DNA of 6,541 nucleotides from Lachnospiraceae bacterium (lineage in GTDB: Bacteria > Bacillota > Clostridia > Lachnospirales > Lachnospiraceae). Location: contig JAFVAA010000385.1 in assembly GCA_017476305.1 (NCBI GenBank), positions 1-6,541 of the forward strand, written 5' to 3'. The first letter of the stretch is position 1; each line of letters starts with the position of its first letter. The notes under the pieces were generated by a model. The model was given only the letters and a program-made list of their open reading frames with translations, ran no database searches and was not told where the DNA came from. A program made the position numbers and the translations under genes. Positions 1-5,769 of this stretch are shown here, piece after piece.

Positions 1-59
1 AAGAGGAAAGAGAGAGGAAGATTAGATGAGTAAAAAAAGAGGAAAGAAAGGATAAGAAA

Positions 60-494
60 ATGAAAAAAGGATGGAAACGACTTTTGGCAGTGGGACTCTG
101 CCTTTTCATCGCTGCTACGATGATTTTACACTCTGAACTGCCTGTGGAGGCTGCAGCCGGTAAGGCGGCTGTACGGTTTTTAAAGGGAAAATGGTCTTCG
201 AATTCGATGGTGGGAGATGGAAAACCGGCATTTTATGTGACATTTACGAAAAACTATGCGAAATATTATGAATATCAGGAGAAAAAGGACAAATATAAAT
301 ACAGCTATAAGGTGAAAATCGTATCTGCGAAGAAGTCCGGGGACGGATACCGGATTAAATTAAAAAATAAAAATGGAAAATACTGTTATCAGACAGCAGA
401 TGGGAATCAGAAGGAGCTGTGGTGTTATTCCACATGGAAAGAGAGTGCGTTTCCATCCTGCTATTCTGCTTCATCCAGTCTTTGCAGGAAGTGA
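60..494 (+). CDS. Small secreted basic protein, unknown function
   Basis: I do not recognise a named family. The 144-residue product opens with a clear Sec signal peptide: basic MKKGWKR, a hydrophobic stretch at about residues 8-23, and an Ala-rich cleavage region (VEAAAG) near residues 29-34. The mature part of about 110 residues is rich in Lys and Tyr (residues 64-110) and contains an LKGKW motif (41-45), followed by what look like alternating beta strands. Four cysteines lie in the last third (109, 122, 134, 142), so two disulfides are possible after export. The ATG follows an AAAGGA ribosome site (about 47-52) at suitable spacing. The gene ends in a strong terminator at 522-562 and is convergent with the CoA-transferase, so it probably has no link to butyrate metabolism. 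Small exported proteins of this look are common in Lachnospiraceae (inference). The gene itself is fairly certain, the role is unknown. Confidence 0.75.
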   Translation: MKKGWKRLLAVGLCLFIAATMILHSELPVEAAAGKAAVRFLKGKWSSNSMVGDGKPAFYVTFTKNYAKYYEYQEKKDKYKYSYKVKIVSAKKSGDGYRIKLKNKNGKYCYQTADGNQKELWCYSTWKESAFPSCYSASSSLCRK

Positions 495-521
495 AAAGAT
501 ACAGCAGAGAGTATTGGCATG

Positions 522-562
522 AAAAAGAGAGCTTCTAAGATTTGTCAGAAGCTCTCTTTTTT
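522..562. terminator. Bidirectional intrinsic terminator between convergent genes
   Basis: A perfect 15-bp inverted repeat (522-536 with 547-561) surrounds a 10-base loop. The core arms are GAGAGCTTCT and AGAAGCTCTC. On the plus strand the stem runs into TTTTTT, ending the secreted-protein gene. On the minus strand it ends in TTTTT, about 30 bases past the CoA-transferase stop. The same hairpin can therefore end both transcripts. Confidence 0.92.
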
Positions 563-591
563 GTAAAGCTTTTAATAGTCGTCAGAAGTGT

Positions 592-1935
592 CTATCGTTT
601 ATTGCTCTTTTTCCAGATATTCATCTTTTCTGCTTCCTTTATCAGCTCATCCCTGAAATCAGGGTGTGCTACAGAAATGATGGCTTCTGCTTTCTGCCAT
701 GCAGAAAGTCCTTTCAGGTTCACGATACCGTATTCTGTCACGAAATAGTGGACATTTGCACGGGTGTCCGTAACGATGGAACCGTCTGCCAGGGTAGGGC
801 GGATGCGGGACTTTATGGTACCGTCCTTTGTCGTAAAGGTAGAGGACATACAGATAAAGGATTTTCCGCCATTTGACAGATAGGCTCCCAGTACGAAATC
901 CAGCTGTCCGCCTGCACCGCTGATCTGTTTCGTGCCGGCAGATTCCGCATTGACCTGACCATAGAGGTCGATGTCTACTGCGTTATTGATGGAAATAAAG
1001 TTATCCAGCGCGGAAATCTGACGGATATCGTTCGTATAGTCTACCGGTGCACTCATACACTCCGGGTTATTGTCTAAATAATCATAGAGCTTCTGGGTGC
1101 CGGAACCGAAAGCATAGACCTGCCGTCCTTTATCAATGGATTTTCTCTGCCCTGTGATCTTTCCGGCTTTTGCGATGTCTACGAAGGCATCTACGTACAT
1201 CTCTGTATGAACTCCTAAATCCTTTAAATCAGATTCTGCAATCAGAGAACCGACCGCATTCGGCATACCGCCGATTCCAAGCTGCAGGCAGGCACCATCC
1301 GGGATTTCGTCTACAATGTATTTGGCTACCTTTTTATCTACCTCCGTGGCAGGAGCAGCAGCTCCCATGGCTGCGATCGCAGGATTTTCTCCCTCGATGA
1401 TCATATCGACCTTGCTGATATGTACGCCCTCTTCGAAGCCGCCTAAGCAGCGTGGCATATTTTTATTTACTTCTACAATGATGACCTCTGCCCGTTCGCA
1501 GACTGCTGCGAGGTGGGAAGCATTTGGCCCGAAGTTGAAGAAGCCGTGCTCGTCCATTTGAGCTACCTGAATCATCATGACTCTCGATGGGGTGGAAAGC
1601 TCTCTGTTATAGCGCGGAAGCTCGGAGTAGCGGATCGGGGCATAGAAAGAAAAGCCCTGTGCGATTGCCTTTCTCTCAATACCGCTCATATGCCAGGAGT
1701 TCCATGTCATATGAGCGGCAGGATTGTCGATTTTAAAGATTTCCGGCTGCCACATCAGGATTCCACCGCGGAAATTGATGTCGTGAAGGTCCGGGAGCCT
1801 TTTTGCCATCGCAGCATCTAAAAGCACCGGTGTTCCGGTACACCATCCGTAATCCACCCAGTCTCCATCCTTTACTGCCTTTACTGCTTCGTCTGCAGTT
1901 GTTAATTTGTCCTGATACATTTGTTTAAAGTCCAT
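592..1935 (-). CDS. but: Butyryl-CoA:acetate CoA-transferase
   Basis: This enzyme transfers CoA from butyryl-CoA to acetate, giving butyrate and acetyl-CoA; it is the last step of butyrate formation in many gut Lachnospiraceae and is cytoplasmic. The 447-residue length fits the family (about 440-450). Visible marks are DYGWCTGTP (28-36), [11 protein letters not shown] (131-141), the CoA-side motif [10 protein letters not shown] (220-229), the presumed catalytic Glu245 in GVHTEM (family I CoA-transferases form a glutamyl-CoA thioester) and [13 protein letters not shown] (339-351). The sequence closely resembles the Roseburia But enzyme as I remember it, and less so 4-hydroxybutyrate CoA-transferase (AbfT), the main alternative. 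The start follows an AAGAGGT ribosome site about 6 bases upstream. It lies 73 bases after a 61-codon gene on the same strand and diverges from thl. No damage is seen. Confidence 0.93.
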   Translation of the reverse strand: MDFKQMYQDKLTTADEAVKAVKDGDWVDYGWCTGTPVLLDAAMAKRLPDLHDINFRGGILMWQPEIFKIDNPAAHMTWNSWHMSGIERKAIAQGFSFYAPIRYSELPRYNRELSTPSRVMMIQVAQMDEHGFFNFGPNASHLAAVCERAEVIIVEVNKNMPRCLGGFEEGVHISKVDMIIEGENPAIAAMGAAAPATEVDKKVAKYIVDEIPDGACLQLGIGGMPNAVGSLIAESDLKDLGVHTEMYVDAFVDIAKAGKITGQRKSIDKGRQVYAFGSGTQKLYDYLDNNPECMSAPVDYTNDIRQISALDNFISINNAVDIDLYGQVNAESAGTKQISGAGGQLDFVLGAYLSNGGKSFICMSSTFTTKDGTIKSRIRPTLADGSIVTDTRANVHYFVTEYGIVNLKGLSAWQKAEAIISVAHPDFRDELIKEAEKMNIWKKSNKR

Positions 1936-2008
1936 GTGTTTACCTCTTTTCTTTATATTTTTATAGTGAACGACAAAAATAATTTCATTTTGTGTTCCTA
2001 TTGATTTA

Positions 2009-2194
2009 TCATACCGCTTTGATACGGTCTAACTCCACTACATTCACTTCCAGTGCTGTTAAGATTGCCTTTAACTCAATATATCGTTTTAGCATAGCCT
2101 GATATCCGTTGGTATTTTTATCAGCATCCTGCATATAGTCCTGCAGCCTGCCAAATTCTTCAATCGTTACTTTGATGATTTCTTTGTCGCTCAT
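2009..2194 (-). CDS. Small 61-residue protein, unknown function
   Basis: I do not recognise this protein. It is real on translational grounds: its ATG sits 8 bases after GGAGG within an AAAGGAGGGA ribosome site (2201-2210), one of the strongest in the window, and it is the first gene after the leftward promoter. The product is charged and probably mostly helical, with a run rich in Lys, Leu and Glu over residues 33-60 ([14 protein letters not shown]); it has no cysteine, no signal peptide and no membrane segment. It precedes but by 73 bases on the same strand with no terminator hairpin visible between them, so the two are probably co-transcribed. A small partner or regulator of the CoA-transferase is possible but purely positional inference. 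Confidence 0.68.
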   Translation of the reverse strand: MSDKEIIKVTIEEFGRLQDYMQDADKNTNGYQAMLKRYIELKAILTALEVNVVELDRIKAV

Positions 2195-2245
2195 ATCTTA
2201 TCCCTCCTTTTGGAAATATTTGAAATGATATGCTGATTCTGCAAA

Positions 2246-2259
2246 ATTATAATATACCA
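2246..2259 (-). promoter_or_regulatory. Leftward promoter for the 61-codon gene and but
   Basis: Read on the minus strand, TGGTATATT (plus 2251-2259) is an extended -10 (TGnTATAAT, 5 of 6 in the hexamer). It overlaps a second perfect TATAAT at plus 2246-2251. No good -35 is seen at 16-17 bases (GCTTTC at best), which an extended -10 can tolerate. It would give a leader of roughly 45-50 bases before the ATG at 2194. This is a pattern match only. Confidence 0.5.
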
Positions 2260-2444
2260 TACTTGTCATTATCGAAAGCAAAACCCTCGAAAGCCTGCGA
2301 TTTCCTATTTGGTTCTGCTTTTGCGACTATTATATCGTGAAGATTGCAGAAACACAAGAGCTTTTCCGTTGGATTTTAGCAATAAAATATTATATCGACA
2401 GATTTTTTCCATTTTTATCCTTAAAATTAACAAATTGACAAAAA

Positions 2445-2462
2445 TTGTCACAAATTTAACAA
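2445..2462. promoter_or_regulatory. Candidate Rex operator upstream of thl
   Basis: The site TTGTCACAAATTTAACAA matches the clostridial Rex consensus TTGTTAANNNNTTAACAA at 12 of 14 defined positions: the right arm is perfect and the left arm is 5 of 7. Rex is a redox repressor that leaves DNA when NADH/NAD+ is high, and butyrate-pathway operons are established Rex targets in clostridia. The site lies about 20 bases upstream of the -35 of the best promoter. This is unusual for simple repression, so either another start site is used or the geometry differs. The motif match is seen; the regulation is inferred. Confidence 0.55.
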
Positions 2463-2480
2463 ATTTTACAAGAAAAACGC

Positions 2481-2509
2481 TTGCTTTATTAGCTATTTTG
2501 ATATATTAT
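2481..2509 (+). promoter_or_regulatory. Promoter for the thl operon
   Basis: TTGCTT (2481-2486) lies 17 bases before TATTAT (2504-2509, 5 of 6 to TATAAT). An overlapping extended -10, TG (2499-2500) plus TATATT (2502-2507), gives a second register. Transcription would start near 2514, leaving a leader of about 40 bases to the thl ATG at 2557, which has AAGGAGG at 2540-2546. This is a sequence match only. Confidence 0.5.
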
Positions 2510-2556
2510 GAAACACGAGCGTAATAAATAATTAATATAAAGGAGGATTTTAAGTT

Positions 2557-3369
2557 ATGGGTAAGAAAGTTGTTATAGCAGGCGCTTGCCGTACTGCGAT
2601 TGGTAAGATGGGGGGAGGACTCAGTAAGACTCCGGCACCAGAGCTTGGTTCTATCGTAATCAAAGAGGCTCTGAAAAGAGCAAATGTTCCGGCAGATCAG
2701 GTGGATCATGTATATATGGGTTGTGTCATTCAGGCGGGACTTGGACAGAACGTGGCTCGTCAGGCTTCCATCAAGGCGGGACTGCCTATTACAACACCAG
2801 CAGTAACTGTAAATGTGGTTTGTGGTTCCGGTCTTAACTGTGTAAATATGGCTGCACAGATGATTCAGGCAGGAGATGCGGATATCGTAGTAGCAGGTGG
2901 TATGGAGAATATGTCCATGGCTCCTTACGCTATGATGCAGGGACGTTTCGGATATCGTATGAACAATGGAAAGCTCATTGATACGATGGTGAATGATGCA
3001 CTTTGGGATGCATTTAATCAGTATCACATGATGATTACAGCAGAAAATGTAGCAGATGAGTGGAAGCTTACTCGTGAGGAGCTTGATGAGTTCGCTGCAA
3101 ACAGCCAGCAGAAGTGCGAGGCTGCTATCAATAACGGTGGATTTGATGCAGAGATCGTACCGGTTCAGACCGGTGTAGATCGTAAGACGAAAGAGCCGGT
3201 CATCTTCGACAAGGATGAGGGACCACGTCCTGGAACGACAGCAGAGTCTCTTTCTAAATTAAAATGCTGCTCTGGTAAAGAGGGTGGTGTCGTAACCGCT
3301 GGTAATGCTTCCGGTATCAATGACGGTGCTGCAGCAGTTGTTGTAATGAGCGAGGAGAAGGCAAAGTAA
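2557..3369 (+). CDS. thl: Thiolase N-terminal fragment (270 residues)
   Basis: This is the part of thl that would certainly be translated: the ATG is 10 bases after AAGGAGG (2540-2546), and it is the first gene after the operon promoter. It covers the thiolase N-terminal domain and the inserted loop domain, with Cys89 and the dimer-forming region, and stops at MSEEKAK. In the known Zoogloea thiolase structure the C-terminal domain starts at about this residue. Without the second domain it lacks the His and Cys that activate substrate, so alone it should not be catalytic. It is listed separately because an automatic annotation would call it as a gene. Confidence 0.6.
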   Translation: MGKKVVIAGACRTAIGKMGGGLSKTPAPELGSIVIKEALKRANVPADQVDHVYMGCVIQAGLGQNVARQASIKAGLPITTPAVTVNVVCGSGLNCVNMAAQMIQAGDADIVVAGGMENMSMAPYAMMQGRFGYRMNNGKLIDTMVNDALWDAFNQYHMMITAENVADEWKLTREELDEFAANSQQKCEAAINNGGFDAEIVPVQTGVDRKTKEPVIFDKDEGPRPGTTAESLSKLKCCSGKEGGVVTAGNASGINDGAAAVVVMSEEKAK

Positions 3370-3384
3370 TTAGGTGTCACTCCT

Positions 3385-3744
3385 ATGGCTACTTTCGTAG
3401 CAGGTGCACTTGGCGGTGTAGATCCGAAAATCATGGGTGTCGGACCGGTTGCATCTACAAAGAAGGTATTTGAAAAGACAGGTCTTACGATTGATGATAT
3501 TGATATCGTAGAAGCAAATGAGGCTTTCGCTGCACAGTCTGTAGCAGTTGCAAAGGATCTGAACTTCGATATGTCAAAGGTAAATAAGAAGGGTGGAGCT
3601 ATTGCACTTGGACATCCTGTAGGAGCTTCAGGATGCCGTATCTTAGTAACACTTCTTCACCAGTTAGAGTCTGGTCAGAAAGGACTTGCTACCCTGTGTA
3701 TCGGTGGTGGTATGGGATGCTCTACGATTGTGGAGAAGGAATAA
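3385..3744 (+). CDS. Thiolase C-terminal fragment (119 residues)
   Basis: This is the remainder of thl read from its first downstream ATG, codon 277 of the full frame. It encodes nearly the whole thiolase C-terminal domain with [12 protein letters not shown] (His352 in full numbering) and CIGGGMG (Cys381), and the normal end STIVEKE. Six codons (271-276) after the stop would be lost. A weak ribosome site, AGGTG (3372-3376), lies 8 bases before the ATG, and the upstream stop is only 15 bases away, so ribosomes could restart here. I rate real expression as possible, not shown. Confidence 0.35.
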   Translation: MATFVAGALGGVDPKIMGVGPVASTKKVFEKTGLTIDDIDIVEANEAFAAQSVAVAKDLNFDMSKVNKKGGAIALGHPVGASGCRILVTLLHQLESGQKGLATLCIGGGMGCSTIVEKE

Positions 3745-3855
3745 AGAGTTTCGAAGAAATTCATTAAATTCGTAAAACGCAGGTGTTCTTACCCTTGGGG
3801 AAGATGCAATATCTGAGGAAGAATTATTTATTATCAATGAAGGAGATTTATACAA

Positions 3856-4650
3856 ATGGCAGAATTCATTTTATATGAGACAGATGGTGCAGTGGCTACC
3901 ATCACAATCAATCGTCCAAAGGCTTTAAATGCTTTAAACAGCCAGGTTCTGGATGAACTGGATGCAACGCTTGATGCGATTGATTTAGATACGATTCGCT
4001 GCGTGATTTTAACCGGTGCAGGGGAGAAATCTTTTGTGGCTGGTGCTGATATCGGAGAGATGAGTACACTGACAAAGGCTGAGGGTGAGGCTTTTGGAAA
4101 GAAGGGAAATGATGTATTCCGTAAGTTAGAGACACTTCCGGTTCCTGTCATTGCTGCAGTGAATGGTTTTGCACTTGGTGGCGGCTGTGAGATTTCCATG
4201 AGCTGTGATATTCGTATCTGCTCAGCGAATGCTATGTTTGGACAGCCTGAGGTTGGTCTTGGAATTACCCCTGGATTTGGTGGTACGCAGAGACTGGCGA
4301 GAACTGTAGGTGTAGGGATTGCAAAGCAGTTAATTTATTCCGCAAGAAATATCAAGGCAGAAGAAGCGTATCGCATCGGACTGGTAAATGCTGTACATGA
4401 GACACAGGAGGATTTAATGGCAGCTGCTAAGAAATTAGCACAGACGATTGCTGCAAATGCTCCGATTGCAGTCCGCAACTGTAAAAAGGCAATCAATGAC
4501 GGTTTACAGGTAGATATTGATGAAGGACTCGTGATTGAGGAGAAGCTTTTCGGTGCCTGCTTCGAGACAGAGGATCAGAAGGCCGGAATGGGGAACTTCT
4601 TAGCTCCAAAGGAGGAGAAAAAGAAGGTTGTAGATTTCCAGAACAAATAA
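3856..4650 (+). CDS. crt: Crotonase (3-hydroxybutyryl-CoA dehydratase)
   Basis: Crt removes water from 3-hydroxybutyryl-CoA to give crotonyl-CoA. The 264-residue protein has the enoyl-CoA hydratase fold marks in order: NRPKALNAL (19-27), oxyanion-hole segment FVAGADI (60-66), NGFALGGGCE (103-112) with catalytic Glu112, and GQPEVGLGITPGFGGTQRL (129-147) with catalytic Glu132. Length is typical (about 260). The C-terminus, FLAPKEEKKKVVDFQNK, is a few residues longer and more Lys-rich than the usual FLEKRKPxFKNK end. The start has AGGAG (3841-3845) about 10 bases upstream. It lies 111 bases after thl, a gap in which I see no gene or convincing terminator, so both are probably on one transcript. 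A hairpin terminator follows it at 4657. Confidence 0.93.
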   Translation: MAEFILYETDGAVATITINRPKALNALNSQVLDELDATLDAIDLDTIRCVILTGAGEKSFVAGADIGEMSTLTKAEGEAFGKKGNDVFRKLETLPVPVIAAVNGFALGGGCEISMSCDIRICSANAMFGQPEVGLGITPGFGGTQRLARTVGVGIAKQLIYSARNIKAEEAYRIGLVNAVHETQEDLMAAAKKLAQTIAANAPIAVRNCKKAINDGLQVDIDEGLVIEEKLFGACFETEDQKAGMGNFLAPKEEKKKVVDFQNK

Positions 4651-4656
4651 AAAAGT

Positions 4657-4699
4657 GGGTGGGCAGGAGAAATCCTGTCTGCCTTGTTTGCGTTTTTTT
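4657..4699 (+). terminator. Hairpin terminator (possibly partial) after crt
   Basis: Seven bases past the crt stop, 4657-4668 pairs with 4673-4684. The core AGGA/TCCT closes a GAAA tetraloop (a stable GNRA loop), and the stem extends to about 12 pairs with several G-U wobbles. The U-rich tail is broken (TTGTTTGCG) before an uninterrupted TTTTTTT at 4693-4699. The imperfect tail suggests attenuation within the operon rather than full termination (inference). Confidence 0.65.
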
Positions 4700-4724
4700 C
4701 TAAATTTGTTTTTGCCGATTCGTA

Positions 4725-4742
4725 TATATAGTTTTCTATATA
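4725..4742. repeat. AT-rich inverted repeat upstream of hbd
   Basis: TATATAG (4725-4731) and CTATATA (4736-4742) are a perfect 7-bp inverted repeat around TTTT. The stem is all A-T except one pair, so it is weak as an RNA hairpin and more like a protein-binding palindrome or promoter-region DNA. The sequence on its right, GATATATTTT, continues the AT-rich stretch. Function is unknown. Confidence 0.4.
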
Positions 4743-4767
4743 GATATATTTTGTTTATGCAGTAAAT

Positions 4768-4807
4768 AATTTCCGCAAAATGGATTGCTGCATTATATGT
4801 GGAAATT
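4768..4807 (+). repeat. Nested inverted repeats in the hbd leader
   Basis: AATTTCC (4768-4774) is complementary to GGAAATT (4801-4807), and inside it GCAA (4775-4778) pairs with TTGC (4785-4788) around AATGGA. Together these could fold into a bulged stem-loop in the leader about 60 bases before the hbd ATG. No known riboswitch class is recognised. The structure is modest and could be chance in AT-rich DNA. Confidence 0.3.
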
Positions 4808-4866
4808 TCAGAATATCAGAAAATCTTTTATGAAGTAAAAGAAATAAAAAACAGGAGGTTAGTGAA

Positions 4867-5739
4867 ATGAAGGTAGGAGTAATTGGTGCAGGTACAATGG
4901 GACAGGGTATTGCAAAGGCATTTGCCATGACAGACGGATATGAGGTGGCTCTTTGCGATATCAAACAGGAATGGGCAGAAGGTGGAAAGGACAAGATTGC
5001 CAAAGGCTATGCCAGATTAGTAGAAAAAGGAAAAATGGATCAGGCGAAGGTAGACGCTATCCTTGCTAAGATCACTCCGGGATTAAAGGAAGATCTTTGC
5101 AAAGACTGCGACCTCATCGTAGAGGCAGCTTTCGAGGATATGAAGGTAAAGAAGGATACGTTTTCCGAGCTGGATAAGATTGCAAAGGAAGGCTGCATTT
5201 TCGCATCTAATACATCCAGCCTTTCTATCACGGAGATTGGAAACGGACTTTCCCGTCCGATGATCGGTATGCATTTCTTCAATCCGGCAGACCGTATGAA
5301 GCTCATTGAAGTTATCGCTGGTGTAAACACACCGAAGGAGACGGTAGATTCTATCGTTAAGATTTCAGAAGAAATTGGAAAAACTCCGGTACAGGTAAAT
5401 GAAGCTGCAGGTTTCGTAGTAAACCGTATCCTGATTCCTATGATCAATGAAGCTGCATTCATCAAGATGGAGGGTGTTGCAAATATCGAGGGAATTGATT
5501 CTGCTATGAAGCTTGGTGCAAATCATCCAATGGGACCTTTGGAGCTTGGTGATTTCATCGGTTTAGATATCTGCCTTGCCAACATGGATGTTCTTTATAA
5601 TGAGACAGGTGACAGCAAGTATCGTGCATGCCCGCTTCTTCGTAAGATGGTTCGTGGCGGCAATTTAGGTGTAAAGAGCGGTAAGGGATTCTATGTATAT
5701 AATGCAGACCGTACAAAGACTCCGGTAGACGCTCAGTAA
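4867..5739 (+). CDS. hbd: 3-hydroxybutyryl-CoA dehydrogenase
   Basis: Hbd reduces acetoacetyl-CoA to (S)-3-hydroxybutyryl-CoA with NAD(P)H, the second step of the pathway. The 290 residues show the Rossmann nucleotide motif GAGTMG (7-12), NTSSLSIT (115-122) with catalytic Ser117, GMHFFNPADRMKLIEVI (134-150) with catalytic His136 and Glu148, and GFVVNRILIPMINEA (182-196) with Asn186. The C-terminal dimer domain carries MKLGANHPMGPLELGDFIGLD and ends normally at SGKGFYVYN plus a short tail. The start has a strong AGGAGGT (4853-4859). It follows crt after 216 bases holding a terminator and repeats, so it may have its own promoter as well as read-through from thl-crt. It is followed by bcd after 30 bases and is surely co-transcribed with it. 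No missing key residue is seen. Confidence 0.95.
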   Translation: MKVGVIGAGTMGQGIAKAFAMTDGYEVALCDIKQEWAEGGKDKIAKGYARLVEKGKMDQAKVDAILAKITPGLKEDLCKDCDLIVEAAFEDMKVKKDTFSELDKIAKEGCIFASNTSSLSITEIGNGLSRPMIGMHFFNPADRMKLIEVIAGVNTPKETVDSIVKISEEIGKTPVQVNEAAGFVVNRILIPMINEAAFIKMEGVANIEGIDSAMKLGANHPMGPLELGDFIGLDICLANMDVLYNETGDSKYRACPLLRKMVRGGNLGVKSGKGFYVYNADRTKTPVDAQ

Positions 5740-5769
5740 TATAAATCAAGAAAGGTGGTAAAAGAAATC

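Larger units (their letters stand above)
2195..2556. other. Divergent intergenic control region
   Basis: These 362 bases separate the leftward unit (61-codon gene and but) from the rightward thl operon. I see no convincing gene in them. They hold a leftward promoter (2246-2259), a rightward promoter (2481-2509) and a Rex-like operator (2445-2462). They also hold several short repeats: TCGAAAGC at 2272-2279 and 2287-2294, TATTATATCG at 2328-2337 and 2388-2397 (60 bases apart), and TTAACAAATT at 2427-2436 and 2456-2465. Base composition is strongly AT-rich from 2380 onward. The 71-codon frame at 2309-2524 has no ribosome site and overlaps these signals, so I do not call it. Confidence 0.7.
2557..3744 (+). 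pseudogene. thl: Acetyl-CoA acetyltransferase interrupted by in-frame stop
   Basis: Thiolase condenses two acetyl-CoA to acetoacetyl-CoA, the entry step of butyrate formation. The whole frame is 395 codons, normal for biosynthetic thiolases (about 390-395), and has all family marks: nucleophile Cys89 in NVVCGSG, GNASGINDGAA (about 250-260), NEAF (320-323), His352 in GHPVGASG and Cys381 in CIGGGMG. Codon 271 is TAA (3367-3369), where relatives typically have Glu in the context EEKAKELG; GAA to TAA is one base change. The frame is the same on both sides, with no insertion or deletion, and the downstream protein is intact. TAA ends the neighbouring genes too, so recoding is unlikely. The stop separates Cys89 from His352 and Cys381, so neither piece alone should be active. 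Either the gene is freshly broken, the base is a sequence error, or two chains are made. Confidence 0.85.

Noticed and set aside
418..456. Two adjacent hairpins (TGTGG/CCACA and ATGGAAA/TTTCCAT)
   Set aside because: They are short and lie within coding sequence with no T-tract; a far better terminator lies at 522-562.
2471..2486. CcpA cre-like site near the thl promoter
   Set aside because: The conserved TG of the cre left arm is missing, so the match is too weak to claim.
2309..2524. 71-codon plus-strand frame in the divergent control region
   Set aside because: No ribosome site, an unconvincing product, and it covers the promoter and Rex-like site.
2506..3027. 173-codon minus-strand frame opposite thl
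   Set aside because: It lies antisense to clear thiolase coding sequence, has a His/Ser/Cys-rich low-plausibility product and no ribosome site; it is a shadow.
3361..3378. Programmed readthrough or recoding of the thl TAA
   Set aside because: TAA is the strongest stop, it also ends thl, crt and hbd here, and no recoding element such as a stem-loop is obvious after it; restart or mutation is more plausible.
3745..3855. Possible terminator or lost gene between thl and crt
   Set aside because: The best hairpin (TCTTACCC/GGGGAAGA) has a mismatch and a two-base loop with no T-tract, and no frame there resembles a protein.
3804..3878. 24-codon frame overlapping the crt start
   Set aside because: The only ribosome-like sequence, GGGGAAG, is too close to its ATG, and crt has its own good site; most likely chance.
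5040..5465. 141-codon minus-strand frame opposite hbd
   Set aside because: Shadow of hbd codon usage; hbd has every family motif on the plus strand.
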